Assembly (NCBI GenBank): GCA_039519185.1
Contig: CM076849.1
Span: forward strand, 57,113,087 to 57,177,086
Source of the DNA: Astragalus membranaceus
Taxonomy: Eukaryota > Streptophyta > Magnoliopsida > Fabales > Fabaceae
Direction of reading: 5' to 3'
DNA length: 64,000 nt
Below are positions 10,121 through 21,920 of this stretch, piece by piece. The notes below the pieces were generated by a model, which was not told where the DNA came from, searched no databases, and saw only the letters and a program-made list of their open reading frames with translations. The translations under genes and the position numbers were made by a program. Numbering within the stretch: position 1 is the stretch's first letter; the number at the start of each line of letters is the position of its first letter.

Positions 10121-11317
10121 TCAACAGTCTTTCAATTCTTTAATCCTTTCACCAGCACTGCAGCGACCAACCAGGTTTGCACCACCCTCATCATTGATGA
10201 CAGCAATTTGATCGTGTTGTTCCTCTTCCTCATCCCATCCTGTGGGCTGGATGTCTTCCATTCGGATTTGAGCACTCTCGGGAGCGTCATATCTGACCAA
10301 GTAGTCAAACTTTCCACTGGACTCCCCTAGGGTATCCCAACATCCCTCTTTCGCAGGCACCGCTGTTACTTCCTCATTGATTTCTTCTTCACCATCAATA
10401 TCAGGGGTTCCTATCTGAATCACGCGCCGATCTATCAGGTCTTGCACTGCATGTTTGAAGGCTCTGCACTCCTCCACAGTATGACCAACCCCGTTTTCGT
10501 GGAAACTGCAGGTAGCACTTGCATTGTACCTTCGGGAAAATGGCGGTTGAAGGGCCTTCATTGGCCGGGTGCTGATCAGGTTCTTGGAAGTCAGGTGATT
10601 AAACAATTCCGTGCATGTCATCGGTATTGGATCAAAACTGGTTCGTTTCTTGTACTGATAACCCTGAGCCTTGTGACTGTCACCGCCTTGCTGGGATGGC
10701 ACAGGAGCAGAGAATGGAACAGTTTGTGGTGGCGGAGGAATGAAAGAAATGACACCAACTGGACCCACGACAGTGACACCTTCAACAGCTGCCCCACTCT
10801 TTAAGCTCTGCAATATGACCATCATCTCATGTATCTGGGCCTCCATTGCCTTCAATCGTTCTTCTAGCAAGTGATATCTGTCTCTTGGCTGTGGGCTGTC
10901 AATCATCTGGCCCTGAGGGTAGCTCCTCGGACTGAAGTAGTAAACCCCATACTGAGCGGAGTTTCCCATTTGATAAGCAACACTTGGAGGATTCACAATA
11001 ATCTCCGGAGCAAGAGCAGAAGAACTTCTGGGAGGTATAATACTGGGACTAGGGATGTGAATGTGTGGCACACCCGCAGCTCCACTAGAAGTAACCACAG
11101 CAGGCTGACTTGTCACCATGGGAATGGCTTCAGCAGTGGTCCCACTTCTCAGATTTTGCAGCATATTCATTATCTCGGCCCTCTGAGCCTCCATAGCCTC
11201 CACTTTAGTCTTCAAAGCTTGATTCTCTTGAGCCAGCTGCTCGGGGTTAAGAATTTCCACAACCGACTCATCTTGACCCAGGGGGTCCTCATTCTCGAGA
11301 TGTTGATTGCTAGCCAT
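10121..11317 (-). CDS. Ogre-type gag protein, internally shortened
   Basis: The frame is open to 11449. The ATG at 11315-11317 (MASNQHLENED) is preferred, giving 398 residues. The product would be the capsid-like Gag that packages element RNA. Two similar coiled-coil segments occur (about residues 40-62, AQRAEIMNMLQNL, and about 150-170, AQIHEMMVILQSL). A Cys/His stretch CSFHENGVGHTVEEC follows about residue 275. The large central capsid part of the family appears to be missing between the second coil and the MTCTELFNHL segment. The Cys/His stretch resembles the zinc-binding FHENGxGHTxExC seen in Ogre Gags. It is the only long intact frame in the element. Confidence 0.75.
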   Translation of the reverse strand: MASNQHLENEDPLGQDESVVEILNPEQLAQENQALKTKVEAMEAQRAEIMNMLQNLRSGTTAEAIPMVTSQPAVVTSSGAAGVPHIHIPSPSIIPPRSSSALAPEIIVNPPSVAYQMGNSAQYGVYYFSPRSYPQGQMIDSPQPRDRYHLLEERLKAMEAQIHEMMVILQSLKSGAAVEGVTVVGPVGVISFIPPPPQTVPFSAPVPSQQGGDSHKAQGYQYKKRTSFDPIPMTCTELFNHLTSKNLISTRPMKALQPPFSRRYNASATCSFHENGVGHTVEECRAFKHAVQDLIDRRVIQIGTPDIDGEEEINEEVTAVPAKEGCWDTLGESSGKFDYLVRYDAPESAQIRMEDIQPTGWDEEEEQHDQIAVINDEGGANLVGRCSAGERIKELKDC

Positions 11318-12512
11318 CAATCTTGCTTGTAGACGGGTGGAGTATCGGTGTTGGCGAACCAGCTTGCCTTTTGTTTTTCTTTCTGATGATAGAACATCTT
11401 TTATGAGTACAAGTATGAATGCGTAAATGAATGCAATGTATATGCACATGGCTTTATGTTATTAGATGCATGAGGAATGCTGTATGAATTTTTCAGAATT
11501 TTGCTTATGTAATGCATGCTGTTACGATGTAAAATGCGAGTGATGAGGATGCTTGTTATAAAGACAGACATTTACAGGTGGGGGTTTTGAAATTTTAGGG
11601 CAGTATACCCTATAGGCCACCTCATATAGGTATTCATGAAAGTGAAGGAAAAACATATTCTTTTTTTTTTTATTTTGTTGTTTTTTTCAAAAAATGTTGG
11701 CGGAAATGAACTAAACTAGATGTAATAATGCACACACAATTTTGGAAAAGCCCTTGTGACCTAAAAAGAGGTGAGACCTATGATCTAGGGCAATTTAGAG
11801 GGTAATCCTTCTATGTAGCTCTATTCACTTCCTCACAAGGCCACCAGAGCTACAGTCTCTTTCACAAAATTCCCCACAAATGCAGCAAACTGCTAGGTGT
11901 GAGGCATCATGAAAGAGCACAACTCTGGTTGAAACTTTCGCAAGTAGCCAAACGGACAAAGGTCCTGATGGGCTCTCACTACTCGAATCCACTCTCCTAA
12001 GTTTTTGCAGACCTGGGTTATGGTCCCACTCAAAACACATAGTCACAGGGTATAAGTGTAGTGTGTGTCAAGGGCATTTTCCCTAGTACTACCCCCACCT
12101 GAAATGAAAACCAGAGCAGTCCAGATAATAGCATGTTGTCTACCCTATGGTTCAAATATTATTCAAATACTACTAGCCTAGGGTACCAACGACAAACACA
12201 TTACTTACTTCAGAAAGGGAGCTGAGAAGAAGGGACATGATAGAATTGGGGAGAAATGCATGAGCTTACCTTGAAGAAAAGGAGCAAAGAAAGAAGGGAA
12301 CATGGGGGTTGGAAGAATGCATGGGCATAAACATATAAAAAGAAAAGGAATAAAAGATGAGACAGGGAACAAACATAGAAGAACACAAATGCATACGCCT
12401 ACAATCAATGATAAGAAATAAAGGCAAACAAGGTTTTAATCAAATCAACAATACATTAAACCACACATTTAAATTAGTTAGGCTTGACCCTCGTCTTTTT
12501 TTTTTAAAAAAG
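11318..12512. other. 5' leader of the Ogre element
   Basis: This is the region between the primer-binding site and gag. It holds one further copy of the two-stem hairpin motif also found in the LTR (11946-11974, inner arms GGAC/GTCC, outer arms AGCC/GGCT). No gene is seen. A leader of this length is normal for Ogre-like elements. Confidence 0.6.
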
Positions 12513-12532
12513 TGTCCCCAGTGGAGTCGCCA
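12513..12532 (-). other. Primer-binding site, tRNA-Arg type
   Basis: The minus strand reads TGGCGACTCCACTGGGGACA two bases after the 5' LTR end. It matches the reverse complement of a tRNA 3' end and is the primer site type reported for Ogre elements (tRNA-Arg). It marks 12535-14789 as the 5' LTR. Confidence 0.85.
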
Positions 12533-12534
12533 GC

Positions 12535-14789
12535 TGTTGCACCCCGAAAAATCCCCGGTTTGGGTTTCTCAATGTACAACGTGGAATAATTTTGGAGCCG
12601 CCACCAATATTTTAATTTTAAGACCAAAACATTGAAAAAAGGTCTTTTGGACAAGGCGGATGGTCTTTTGAAAACTAGAGATATAGGTTCGGGGGTCGAT
12701 TACGTGCGAGGAAGGTGTTAGCACCGCGCACGTCCTTTCTACCGAAAGGGAACCTCTAATTAAATGTGTGGTTTTAACGTTTGATTTGAAAAATACCTAG
12801 ATTTGCCTATTTATTTCTTGTTTGAAGACGAATGAGATAACTTACTGGAAATCTTATTTGTTGCGAGAAAGGGGGGAAAAAGGGTTTTTAGGAAAAAGTG
12901 CTTGACGGGACGTGGCCCGCTCCTACGTATCTCCCGGTGCGATGGAGAATTCAAAGCTACGTAGTTCTTGGTTCTTTTTGAAAAGTTTTTGTTTTTTATC
13001 TTTTTTAGTGAGTTTTTTGAAATAGGACGAGCATTAGCAAATGATTAAACTAGCAGAGGCTATGATGAATCACTACTAAATACTCAAAAAAGAGAGAGTT
13101 GTACCGCTAGTCAAACGAACAAAGGTTCTGATGGACTATTGATAACAACTCGTTTTAATTATCTTTTTGAAAGTGATTTTCGAAAAAGATTGATTTGCAC
13201 AATGATCAAACTAACAAAGGTTATGATGGACCATCGTTTATTATTCTTATGAGAAAAAGACATTGTCACCAATAGCTAAACGAACAGAGGCTCTGATGAG
13301 CTATTAGCAACAATGGGTTGGAAAATGGTTCTTTTTGTTTGTTTTTATGAAAATAATTTGTTTATGGGGATGAAAAGAATTTTTATTTGTTGCGCTTGAC
13401 GAGAACGTGGCTCGCTCCTACGTATCCCAAACGGGAATCAAAGCGACGTAGTTCTAATTAAAGAAATGTTTTTAAAAGGGTTTAAAAAAAAGGCAAGTTG
13501 AATCACCCGAGACCATCTTCACCACTTAGAACATGATGCACTAGGCATAAGTGGGAATCATATGGTTCGTCATCAACAATGGACGATAATATACAAGAAC
13601 GAGTGGATAAATGCTATATCTAAGTTTAATCACATGGATCACAATAACTAAATATTAACAAATGAAAAGACTGAAATACCTCTGATGAAGACAGATATTC
13701 CAGATCTGAAGAACGCAAACCCCAACTAACCCTTACAGGAGATCAGCTCAGACGGACCAACGGCGCGAGTAGAGCAAAAATGAAGCGGAGGACTGAAAAA
13801 TGAGATTTGCGAGAGTTGTCTTCCCAGATCTCGTGAAAATGTCTCTGGAGCAATCCTTCTCAGATTTCGTGAAAGTGTGTGTCCAAAAAAATGGTGAAGC
13901 TTAGCTTCCTATTTATAGAGTTTCAAAAACAACCGTTTGATTTTTAACCATTAATGCATGACATAATCGATTATGTCTCTCAATTGAAACATATGCTAAT
14001 CGATTATGTTGATGAAAATGGAAACTTGGGTGAGATGATAATCGATTATTGTTGTAAGGCAAAATAGGTGCATAATCGATTATCAACCTTCCTTAAAAGG
14101 TGGTAATCGATTATGTGCTTTAGTTGTTTGAAGCATATAATCGATTATGTTGATGAGAATGGAAATTTTGGTGAGATGATAATCGATTATTGTTGTAAGG
14201 CAAAACAGGTGCATAATCGATTATCAACCTTCCTTAAAAGGTGGTAATCGATTATGTGCTTTAGTTGTTTGAAGCATATAATCGATTATGGTATATAAAA
14301 AAGGAAGGTAAGGATAGCTTGCTAATCGATTATTTCTTTTAGTTATAACAGGATGCTAATCGATTATGTGCTCTGAAACATTCAGGCACATAATCTATTA
14401 GCATAATCGATTATGCCTTGTGAAAATAGATTTCAAGCTTTCAACAAAATTATTTTTTTCTGGGTTTAAGTGCCACCTTATGCATGCATGCAATTTTGTA
14501 AAATATTTTTCAAAGCTTATTTTGATGCATCATACATGTTTTGAAAAAAAATCATCTCTCAGCTACTAAAGTATCATAGACCTTAATTGATAGGACCTTA
14601 CCAAAATGCCCTATTTGACCCTAAAAACCCTAATTTCCCAAAAAGTGCATTCTAACCCTAAAAATGATTTCAAAAACTTTGGAATGATTTCTAGGACCCA
14701 AAATGCAATGCATAAGTCATTTTTTATATTTTCTTTTTGTGTGGAAAATTAGGGTTTGGACCTAAGCCGGACAAAATTGGGGTATGACA
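12535..14789 (-). repeat. Ogre 5' LTR
   Basis: The LTR is 2255 bp with TG...CA ends. A TATA box on the minus strand lies at 13910-13917 and about ten ATCGAT palindromes lie at about 13970-14420. Some of these are in a tandemly duplicated block of about 130 bp starting near 14000. The stretch 13160-13480 differs clearly from 3035-3360. The LTR at 1-330 is almost identical to that second stretch, so this LTR is not the closest partner of its neighbour. Confidence 0.85.
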
Positions 14790-14985
14790 GAGGTCTTCAA
14801 GTACAAAATAACTCCAAAAATGCAGGAATGGCTTACAAAAGGAATTCCTACTACAAATTTCTAATACTAAGCTAAATCCCCAGATAACGACTACGATACA
14901 ATCAAACCCGCATAATTGGTCCTAAAATTGGACAACTTACATCATAAGACAGAGAGTCAACACAACCCCAAACTTAAACTTTTGC
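14790..14985 (-). repeat. 3' LTR remnant and polypurine tract of the Athila-like element
   Basis: 14790-14962 matches 22570-22742 at 170 of 173 positions. On the minus strand the LTR starts TGTTGACTCTCTG. The bases before it (14963-14985) read AAAGTTTAAGTTTGGGGTTG on the minus strand, which serves as the polypurine tract. The rest of the LTR was separated by the Ogre insertion. Confidence 0.8.
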
Positions 14986-16226
14986 TTGTCCTCAAACAAA
15001 CATTCAATTCTGGCTGTGGCTACTTTTTTATTTAGCTGTCACACATTCTACACAAACCAATAACTACACAGTATATCTAAAATCAGCATCAACCTAATGC
15101 AGTAGCAAGACAACTGAATCGGTAAGACACAAGATCATAAGCAGGCAAGCATTCTCAAGTTATCTCTTTTCCACACATCTCTCCAGTGGTTCTCTCTTTG
15201 AGGCGTTTAGGGTATGCACTCAATTCACAGTACATGCATCATCGTTTCATAGGCTTGAACAAGTACTATACAGATCAATGCACAAGAAATACACACACAC
15301 TTTTTGAGGACTTTCAAAGGTTGTAATGGGGCTTAGGTAAGGGTGGATACATTTGGATAAGTAGGTTACAACTTGGAGTTAGGCCTACTTCTCTCTGTGT
15401 CAATTTCAATAATCTCACTCACTTACCCATTTTCCCAAAGCATTCCACAAGAGAAGGAATTATTTACTTATTTATTTATATATAACTTTTTTTTTTGAAA
15501 TATATATATTTTCTTTTTCTTTCTTTTCTTTGTATGTTCCTTTCTCTTGTATACCACCCCAAACTTAGAATGTTGCTATTCCATGAGCAACCCCAAACTT
15601 AGAATATTTCCCCACTCTCATGCTTTAATCTACCTAACTCCAAGTTAAGAAAACTTAGGCTATGATTTGCAGAAAAATTACAAAAAATAAACAATTAGGC
15701 TCAGAGGGGCTAACAAGGGATAGCAATTAGAGGGTTGGCTTGAAAGGCTGAGGTTTTCAAAAATTTGCCTCAGTGTGTATATAAGTCACATGCAAGATAG
15801 TTAAGTACAAGCTCAAGTTCTGCAGACTAATGCAAGCAAGGAATAATCACACAATGAATAGAATAAGTGTTTGGGGGAAAACCTCACAGTTGGGAATTTT
15901 TAGAGATGTTACTTGAGAGAATGCCCACAGATGATCTCAGTCTGTCTCAACTTTTGGCATGACCCCTAGCAATACCTGATGATAAAATTTGACACACTAG
16001 CAATCACAAGGTAAAATGTAAAACATATGAAACTAACTACCACAAATCATCATAATTGAAGCTGCTTGCAAAAAGTTTAAGATAGTGGTGCTTCAATATC
16101 ACAGGATAAGTTGTAATAATATAGTACAGACCAAAGTGCAAAATAAAGTCAAAAGGGGAAAGTAGGACTAAAAATGCAAGATAAAAATGTCTGAAAATAA
16201 CAGTAAAAGATAAATGAGCCTCCTGC
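14986..16226. other. 3' untranslated part of the Athila-like element
   Basis: This is low-complexity and non-coding sequence with CCCCAAACTTAGAAT phrases (15553, 15592) and a T/TA-rich patch at 15460-15540. I see no gene. Confidence 0.55.
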
Positions 16227-16855
16227 TCAGGGAAAAGAAATGTGATCATCAATGTACTCATCCCCTGAAAGTAGGGGGTCCTGGGAGTCTGGCTGCTGCT
16301 CTGCCGGTGGTGCTGATGAAGATGCACATGCTGCTCTGTTCTCTGCCATATACTCGTGGGCAGCCAGGTGGACTCTAGCTGATGCAAGGTAAGAGATGTT
16401 TATTCCCTGCTGTTGTAGTAGCATCGACGTCCCCCACCAGTTGGCCATATGGAGCCAACTGCAGCGTAGCACATAGCACAGTAGGCATCTGTAGGTAGGC
16501 CAAGCAGGCTGTTGATGCTGTCCGCAGAGTAGGACACAGTCTTGCCTCTGACATAAACTGATGTAGACTTGTCCTTGTCCTCCTCCCAATAGGCATTGGA
16601 GTAGAACTCCCTGACCAGGCTCTGGTTCGCCTCCTTAATCATTTCATTTAGTGGAAGCCACCCCAACTCCCGCAGTGTGGAAGTGATGATCGGGAACTCA
16701 TCTGTGGAGAGGTCAAAGGCCCTCTCAGGATTTATCTTCTTGCCTTTGACCACCTGTTGGTACCGCTCTTCGTGCGTGGGGGACTTGAATCTATCAACCT
16801 CAACTGGTGGTCCCCCTCTCCTTTTCTTGGAGGTGCCTGCATTGCTTGGCCTCAT
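16227..16855 (-). pseudogene. Plant-transposon-domain protein (PF20167-like), frameshifted
   Basis: From the ATG at 16853-16855 the minus strand reads MRPSNAGTSKKRRGG, then about 120 residues with LVREFYSNAYWEED, SVYVRGKTVSYSADSIN and a GLPTDAY turn. This matches, from memory, the 'putative plant transposon protein' domain common in legume proteomes. The function of that domain is unknown. The frame shifts near 16470; a second frame continues to 16227 with an acidic C-terminus. The middle of the domain appears deleted. It sits between protease and 3' LTR, where Athila elements carry their env-like extra gene. Confidence 0.65.
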
Positions 16856-17723
16856 TTTAGTTTTCCTGTAAATGTCCTGTAATGAAATAAACCAGAATGC
16901 AGCACAAATTGTTAGTTCTCGGTGGGTCCTTGGTGTGGGCCCCACTCACAGCTGAGAATCTAACAAAAACAGGCAATAAAGTTTTTTCAGCACTAGTCAA
17001 CTACCCTAAGGTTCAATGATCATTGACAAAATTAAAGCACAGGCTAGCAACAAAAAACAGAATTCACTTAGACATTTTCACAAACAGTTGGGTTGCTTAG
17101 CCAAAACTCACTTGGGCATTTTCACAAACACCTTGGCCACACAAAAAATTTTCATTCAGGAATTTCATCAAACACCTCTCCTACACTCTAAAAAACAAAG
17201 ATTTTCTATCCAAATTCAAAATATACTACCACAAATCCAGAATTAAGAAGCAATGGTGAGGATTATCATACCTGGAGAGTGTTGGGGATGCAAAATTGTG
17301 TGCTCTTTCACACGTTGAGTGCCAAAATTGAATTAGAGGGGGAGAAGGCTTGCAATTCGCGCACAAGGGAGGAGGAAAAAGTTTTTGGTTTTGGTTGTGT
17401 TCGGTCTGCCTAGTTTTAAGCAAATTGGCGACACGTCGCGAAATCAAACAGAAAAAGTTTTGCTGAAAAATTTTTGAACAGTCGCGACGCGATGCCATTC
17501 CTTCGCGACGCAAAATCAAACAGTATGTTTTTTTTTCTTTGAAATCCTTCTTTTTCGCGAAGCAAATTTGACCGAACACAGTTTTTCCTAAGACTAACAA
17601 CAAATTAAAACTACATTGCAAACTTGAAATTGAACGAAAATAAATACTTGTTACCTCACAGTGGGTTGCCTCCCACTCAGCGCTTCTTTAACGTCAATAG
17701 CTTGACGGTTGTCAGAAGATGAC
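16856..17723. other. Spacer between protease and downstream gene
   Basis: It contains the phrase GTGGGTTGCCTCCCACTCAG (17661-17680), common after the protease in plant Athila-like elements. A TCGCGACGCGA cassette lies at 17482-17492 with related TCGCGA words around it. No gene is seen. Confidence 0.5.
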
Positions 17724-18348
17724 TTAGTTTGGCTCCGGTGGAGCACTCAGCTTTTTCAGTGCCTCTTCCAGCACTCCTTTGGCATACTCCACTTCCATCT
17801 TACAGTTCTTACCAGATGTACTTGTAACTTCCTTCGGGTTCTTCCAGACAGCAAGTGGCTTCACACGGGTTGGGTGGTAGATTTTTTTCCCAACCATCTT
17901 GGAATTAGAGGTCTCAATGCAGTGACATTCTTCTTTGGCCTTCATCGGGGCTGTGTACTCAAGCACATCGAAAGTCTCAGATTCATCTTGGACCCTCAAT
18001 TTCACCGTACCTTCAGCCACATCAATTACTGCCCTACTGGTAGCCTGGAAGGGTCTTCCCAGAATGAAAGGAATGTCATTGTCTCCATTCATGGAGCTTT
18101 TGACATCCGTATCCCCATCCAGTTTCAAAATTACAAAGTCTACTGGGAAGAGGAATTTGCCAACCTTGACCAGAACATCCTCCACAACCCCATAAGGGTT
18201 CCTGATAGACCTGTCAGCAAGACGCAAGGTCATGGTGGTTGGTTTCACTTCTCCTCCACCCAGTTTCCTCCACATAGCTAGGGGCATTAAGTTTATGCTC
18301 GCCCCCAAATCACAAAGTGCTTTATCAACCTTTTCTTCACCAATTTTT
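17724..18348 (-). pseudogene. Athila-type aspartic protease domain
   Basis: The frame from about 18345 down to the stop at 17724 reads IGEEKVDKALC, then DLGASINLMPLAMWRKLG (catalytic D-L-G-A), TTMTLRLADRS, FPVDFVIL and ILGRPFQATSRAVIDV. These are the classic motifs of the retropepsin that cuts Athila Gag-Pol. It is in the same frame as the last part of gag; a TGA at 18346-18348 breaks the join. The frame ends in APPEPN and a stop instead of passing into RT, so this family no longer codes for polymerase. Confidence 0.85.
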
Positions 18349-20671
18349 CACGGGAGGGTGAAGCTCCCAGGATCCTTCAACTTCTGAGGAAGCTTGTTTT
18401 GGATTATGACACTACACTCTGCAGATAGAGCCACAATTTCATCATCCTTAAACCTCCTCTTTTTAGTCAACAATTCCTTCATGAACCTTGCATACATGGG
18501 CATTTGCTCTAATGCCTCTGCGAAAGGAATGTTGATCTGGAGACGTGAGAAAATTTCCCTAAACTTGGAGAATTGTTCCTCCTTCTCTTTCTTCTTAGGT
18601 AATGGGGGATAGGGAAATTTCATGTATGATGGGATCTTCTGGACTTTCTCTCTTGCCTCCCCCTCAATTTTCTCACTCCCTGTTTCTTTTTCTTTTTCAA
18701 CCACCTCATTTTCTTTTTTCAATTCCTCACTAGGCTTGTGCTTGGCTACCTGAACGGGTCTCAACTCTTTACCACTTCTTAGCGAGATAGCATTGTAGTT
18801 TTCATTCTTGGGGTTATCCACAGTGTTTGCAGGGAAGTTGCCATTAGACTTCTCAGCTAATTGCTTTGACAGTTGCCAATTTGGGTTTCCAAGTTCTTCA
18901 GGGATGCTTCATGGTTTTTTCCCATGTTTATCATCACTTGCTCTTGGGATTGGAAACTGTTCTTGGTCATCTGCATAAACTGTGTCAACGCATCTTCCAA
19001 CCGAGAAGGGGGTTTTTGTTGTTGATTAGGTGTCCTGAGACTGTTGTTGGGAACCTGAGGCTTCATTGTCTTTCCAAGAAAAGTTGGGATAATTCCTCCA
19101 CCCAAGATTGTAGGTGTTGGAAAAAGGGTTCCCACCTTGTTTTTGGAAATTTCCCATATAATTGGCATGTTCCATTGCCTCTCCTTGGGCTGCACAATCC
19201 CCTTCATGAGCTTCTCTGCCACAATAAATGCACCCACCTGTTTGAACTGCTTGAGCGGCTGCTTGGCTTTTTGACCCAACCTCACAAGCTGCAGCCAATT
19301 GTTTGGTGAGGGCCTCAATCTGCATGGACATTAATTTTTGCTGGGCTAACACTGCACTGTTTGAATCTAGCTCCAGCACATCCTTTTTACTTATACCTCC
19401 CCGATCATTCTGAATTCTGTATTCATTGGAGGCCATGTCTTCTACTAGCTGCTTTGCTTCCTCCCAAGGCTTTGTACCCAAAGATCCTCTAGCTGAGGCA
19501 TCTAGCATCATTCTTGTCTGAGGTCTCAGACCATCACAGAAAGTTTGCAGCTGTAAGATGTCATCTATACCATGCCCGGGACACTTTTATAGCAACAGTT
19601 TGAATCTTTCCCAAGAATCATACAACGACTCTGACTCCCCTTGAGTAAAGTTAGAGATTTCAGCTCTTTTGCTTATAAACTTGGAGACAGGAAAGAATCG
19701 CTCCAAGAACTTATTCTCGAGGTCATTCCAAGTGTTGACGGTCCCTGGGAGAGTGTTCAACCAATATTTCGCCCTGCCCGTTAGGGTGAATGGGAACAAC
19801 CGAACCTTCTTTGCATTATCAGTCACCCCCTCAGGGTGTGTAGTACCACATATCTCATAAAATTGGAAGAGATGTTGGTTGGGGTCTTCGGCATCAGACC
19901 CAGAGAACTGCTCTGATTTAAGGGCAGTGAGGACTGAAGATTTGATGTCAAACTATCCCACGCCCACTGGTTGAAATGCTAAAGCTTGGGCACCTTGATT
20001 TCTTCGCCCGAAGTTGTAACACCCATTTTCTACCCGGTAATTATTCAATAAAATCAGAGTTTCAAAAAAATTGATTCATAATTCGAAAAAGGATGTCACA
20101 CATTCATCACTAAATGAATTGTCTCATGCGATATAAATAACTTGTCAAAAAGGGACTAAGCCCATAACACCTGTTTAATTACATCACCACGCAGCGGAAA
20201 TAAAAATAAGTTTAAGAACAATCAAATCATGATGTCCTGAATGGACTCCAAACAATAAAATATAGCAACTAAGTTCAGCGTTTATCCCCCCCCCTGAGTG
20301 TTACGTATCAAAGCAAGGACACTGACGACACCAACTCAGAATAGCGAAGGTACCTAAGCCTTCACTCGCAATCACCTGCACGTTACCGCATAGGGGGTAA
20401 CATTCAAACAGAAGGGGTGAGATATCTTCAATATAATAGCATAAAATGATAGGAATTATGCTAGAATACAACAGCTATGACTACCACCTCACTACGCTCA
20501 TCAAATCATAAACACACATAAATTATACCATGACATCAAATTATAAACAATCTCAACCAGTCACCAAATGTCATGACGATGCATGAATGCAACCCACACC
20601 AACGAGCATATGCATGTGGTACCAAAATCACCAAAAGTCTTGCCCGTAAATAGGGGCGTCACCAAAATTGA

Positions 20672-21020
20672 GAGCTTTCACACCAGGCTCACCAATTCAC
20701 CAAAAATCGAGCTTTCACACCAGGCTCGCCAGTTTTTATAAAAATTTGAGCTTTCACACCTAGCTCCAAGACCAAAGGTCTTCACCAAAATAATGCATAT
20801 GCTGTATGCGACACCATGAATGCACACAGACAGTCACCAATTTAGTCACAATGTGACACACCAACAACAATCACCAATATCACCTATGTTGGGCTTTCAC
20901 ACCTAGCCACAACGACACCAAAAAACCAACCACCCGACACAACGGAACACCAAGACTTGGAACCTTCACACCTAGTTCCAACAACACCAAGGTTTGAGCC
21001 TTCACACCTAGCATCAAACC
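20672..21020. repeat. Hairpin array with common CTTTCACACC-type loop
   Basis: Repeated units have a loop close to CTTCACACCTAG and different but complementary arms. They are GAGC/GCTC (20672-20690), CGAGC/GCTCG (20708-20728), GAGC/GCTC (20748-20766), GTTGGGC with GCCACAAC (about 20888-20912), TTGGAAC/GTTCCAA (20957-20981) and GGTTTGA/TCAAACC (20991-21020). An extra AAGACC-AAA-GGTCTT hairpin is at 20768-20782. Confidence 0.9.
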
Positions 21021-21409
21021 GCACCAATACACCTAGAGGACAACAACCTTCCAAAACAACACCAAGACACCAAGAAGACAACAATTTTTCTAAAACAGCA
21101 CCAATACACCAAGATAACGACAATTTTCTAAAACATTTGAGACATGAGAGTTTTTCACATCACCGGAGACAAACGACAATTTTTCAAAGTATTTGAGACA
21201 CGACAATTTCTTTTAAAACATCTCTATTTAACGACTACACCAACGGTAAACAACTTTTCCAGAAAGATGGGTCACTTTGCCTCAAATTAGAATATTCAGT
21301 TAGGCCTCTGAATAAGCTTTCCAAAACATTTTGAATCGTCTAAATCGGACACCCGAGTCAAAAGTTATGTCCAAAAACAAAACCGGGGAACATTTGAGCA
21401 ACATCCTGA

Positions 21410-21920
21410 AAATGGCGCCCAGGCACTGCGCGCCTAGCAGGAACACGCAACACAGGAAACTGGCGCCCAGGAGCAGGGCGCCCAGCAACAGGAAACAACA
21501 CTGAACTTGGCGCCCAGGAGCAGGGCGCCAGGCAACCAACGCAACACAGATGGCTTTGGCGCCCAGGGGCAGGGCGCCTAGTAGCATGGAGCAACACAAC
21601 AAGCAACACCACAGGAATTGGCGCCCAGACAGTCTAGAACAAAACGCAACACCAACAGGACACAACTAGACATAGCGCCCATGGCGCCCCCTGCGCCAAG
21701 ACAGCGCTCAACACACCCAGGAAACTGGCGCCCATGGCGCCCCTGCGCCAAGACACAGGCAACACGCGCACACTTGCACACGAAAAAGACACCAAACACG
21801 GCGCCCATGCACTGGGCGCCAAAAACAGCAACTGAAACACCAGCCAACAAGGACAGGCACGGCGCCCAGGCATAGGGCGCCAAAAACAGCACTAAGACAA
21901 TGGCGCCCATGGCGCCCTAG
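21410..21920. repeat. GGCGCC palindrome cassette
   Basis: GGCGCC or GGCGCCC recurs about twenty times, often as two copies around a 7-10-base spacer containing CAGG. The open frames here are GC-rich by-products. A similar cassette is in the related LTR at about 28796-29530. Confidence 0.85.

Larger units (their letters stand above)
2407..14789 (-). mobile_element. Ogre/Tat-lineage Ty3/gypsy element, deletion derivative
   Basis: The element has two LTRs (2407-4502 and 12535-14789) and a 20-nt primer-binding site next to the right LTR. A polypurine tract lies next to the left LTR, and gag (10121-11317) and pol scraps lie between, all reading leftwards. Integrase C-terminal residues (LVYGSEAVL, LRVVMEARLEEAKW, GQLYQQKMKAAF, VKKYYA) and the pre-RT tract (FDFDHLINQAE, EVINLG) are those of Ogre-like elements. 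RT, RNase H and the integrase core are missing, so the copy cannot move by itself. The five bases at its two ends (AGCTC left, GAGGT right) do not match, so it is not a simple single insertion. Confidence 0.85.

Noticed and set aside
10442..11332. Plus-strand open frames opposite the Ogre gag
   Set aside because: They are shadows of the minus-strand gag, which carries family motifs while these do not.
20991..21020. miRNA precursor
   Set aside because: Stems of 4-9 bp are far too short for a plant miRNA precursor; they fit small structural hairpins instead.
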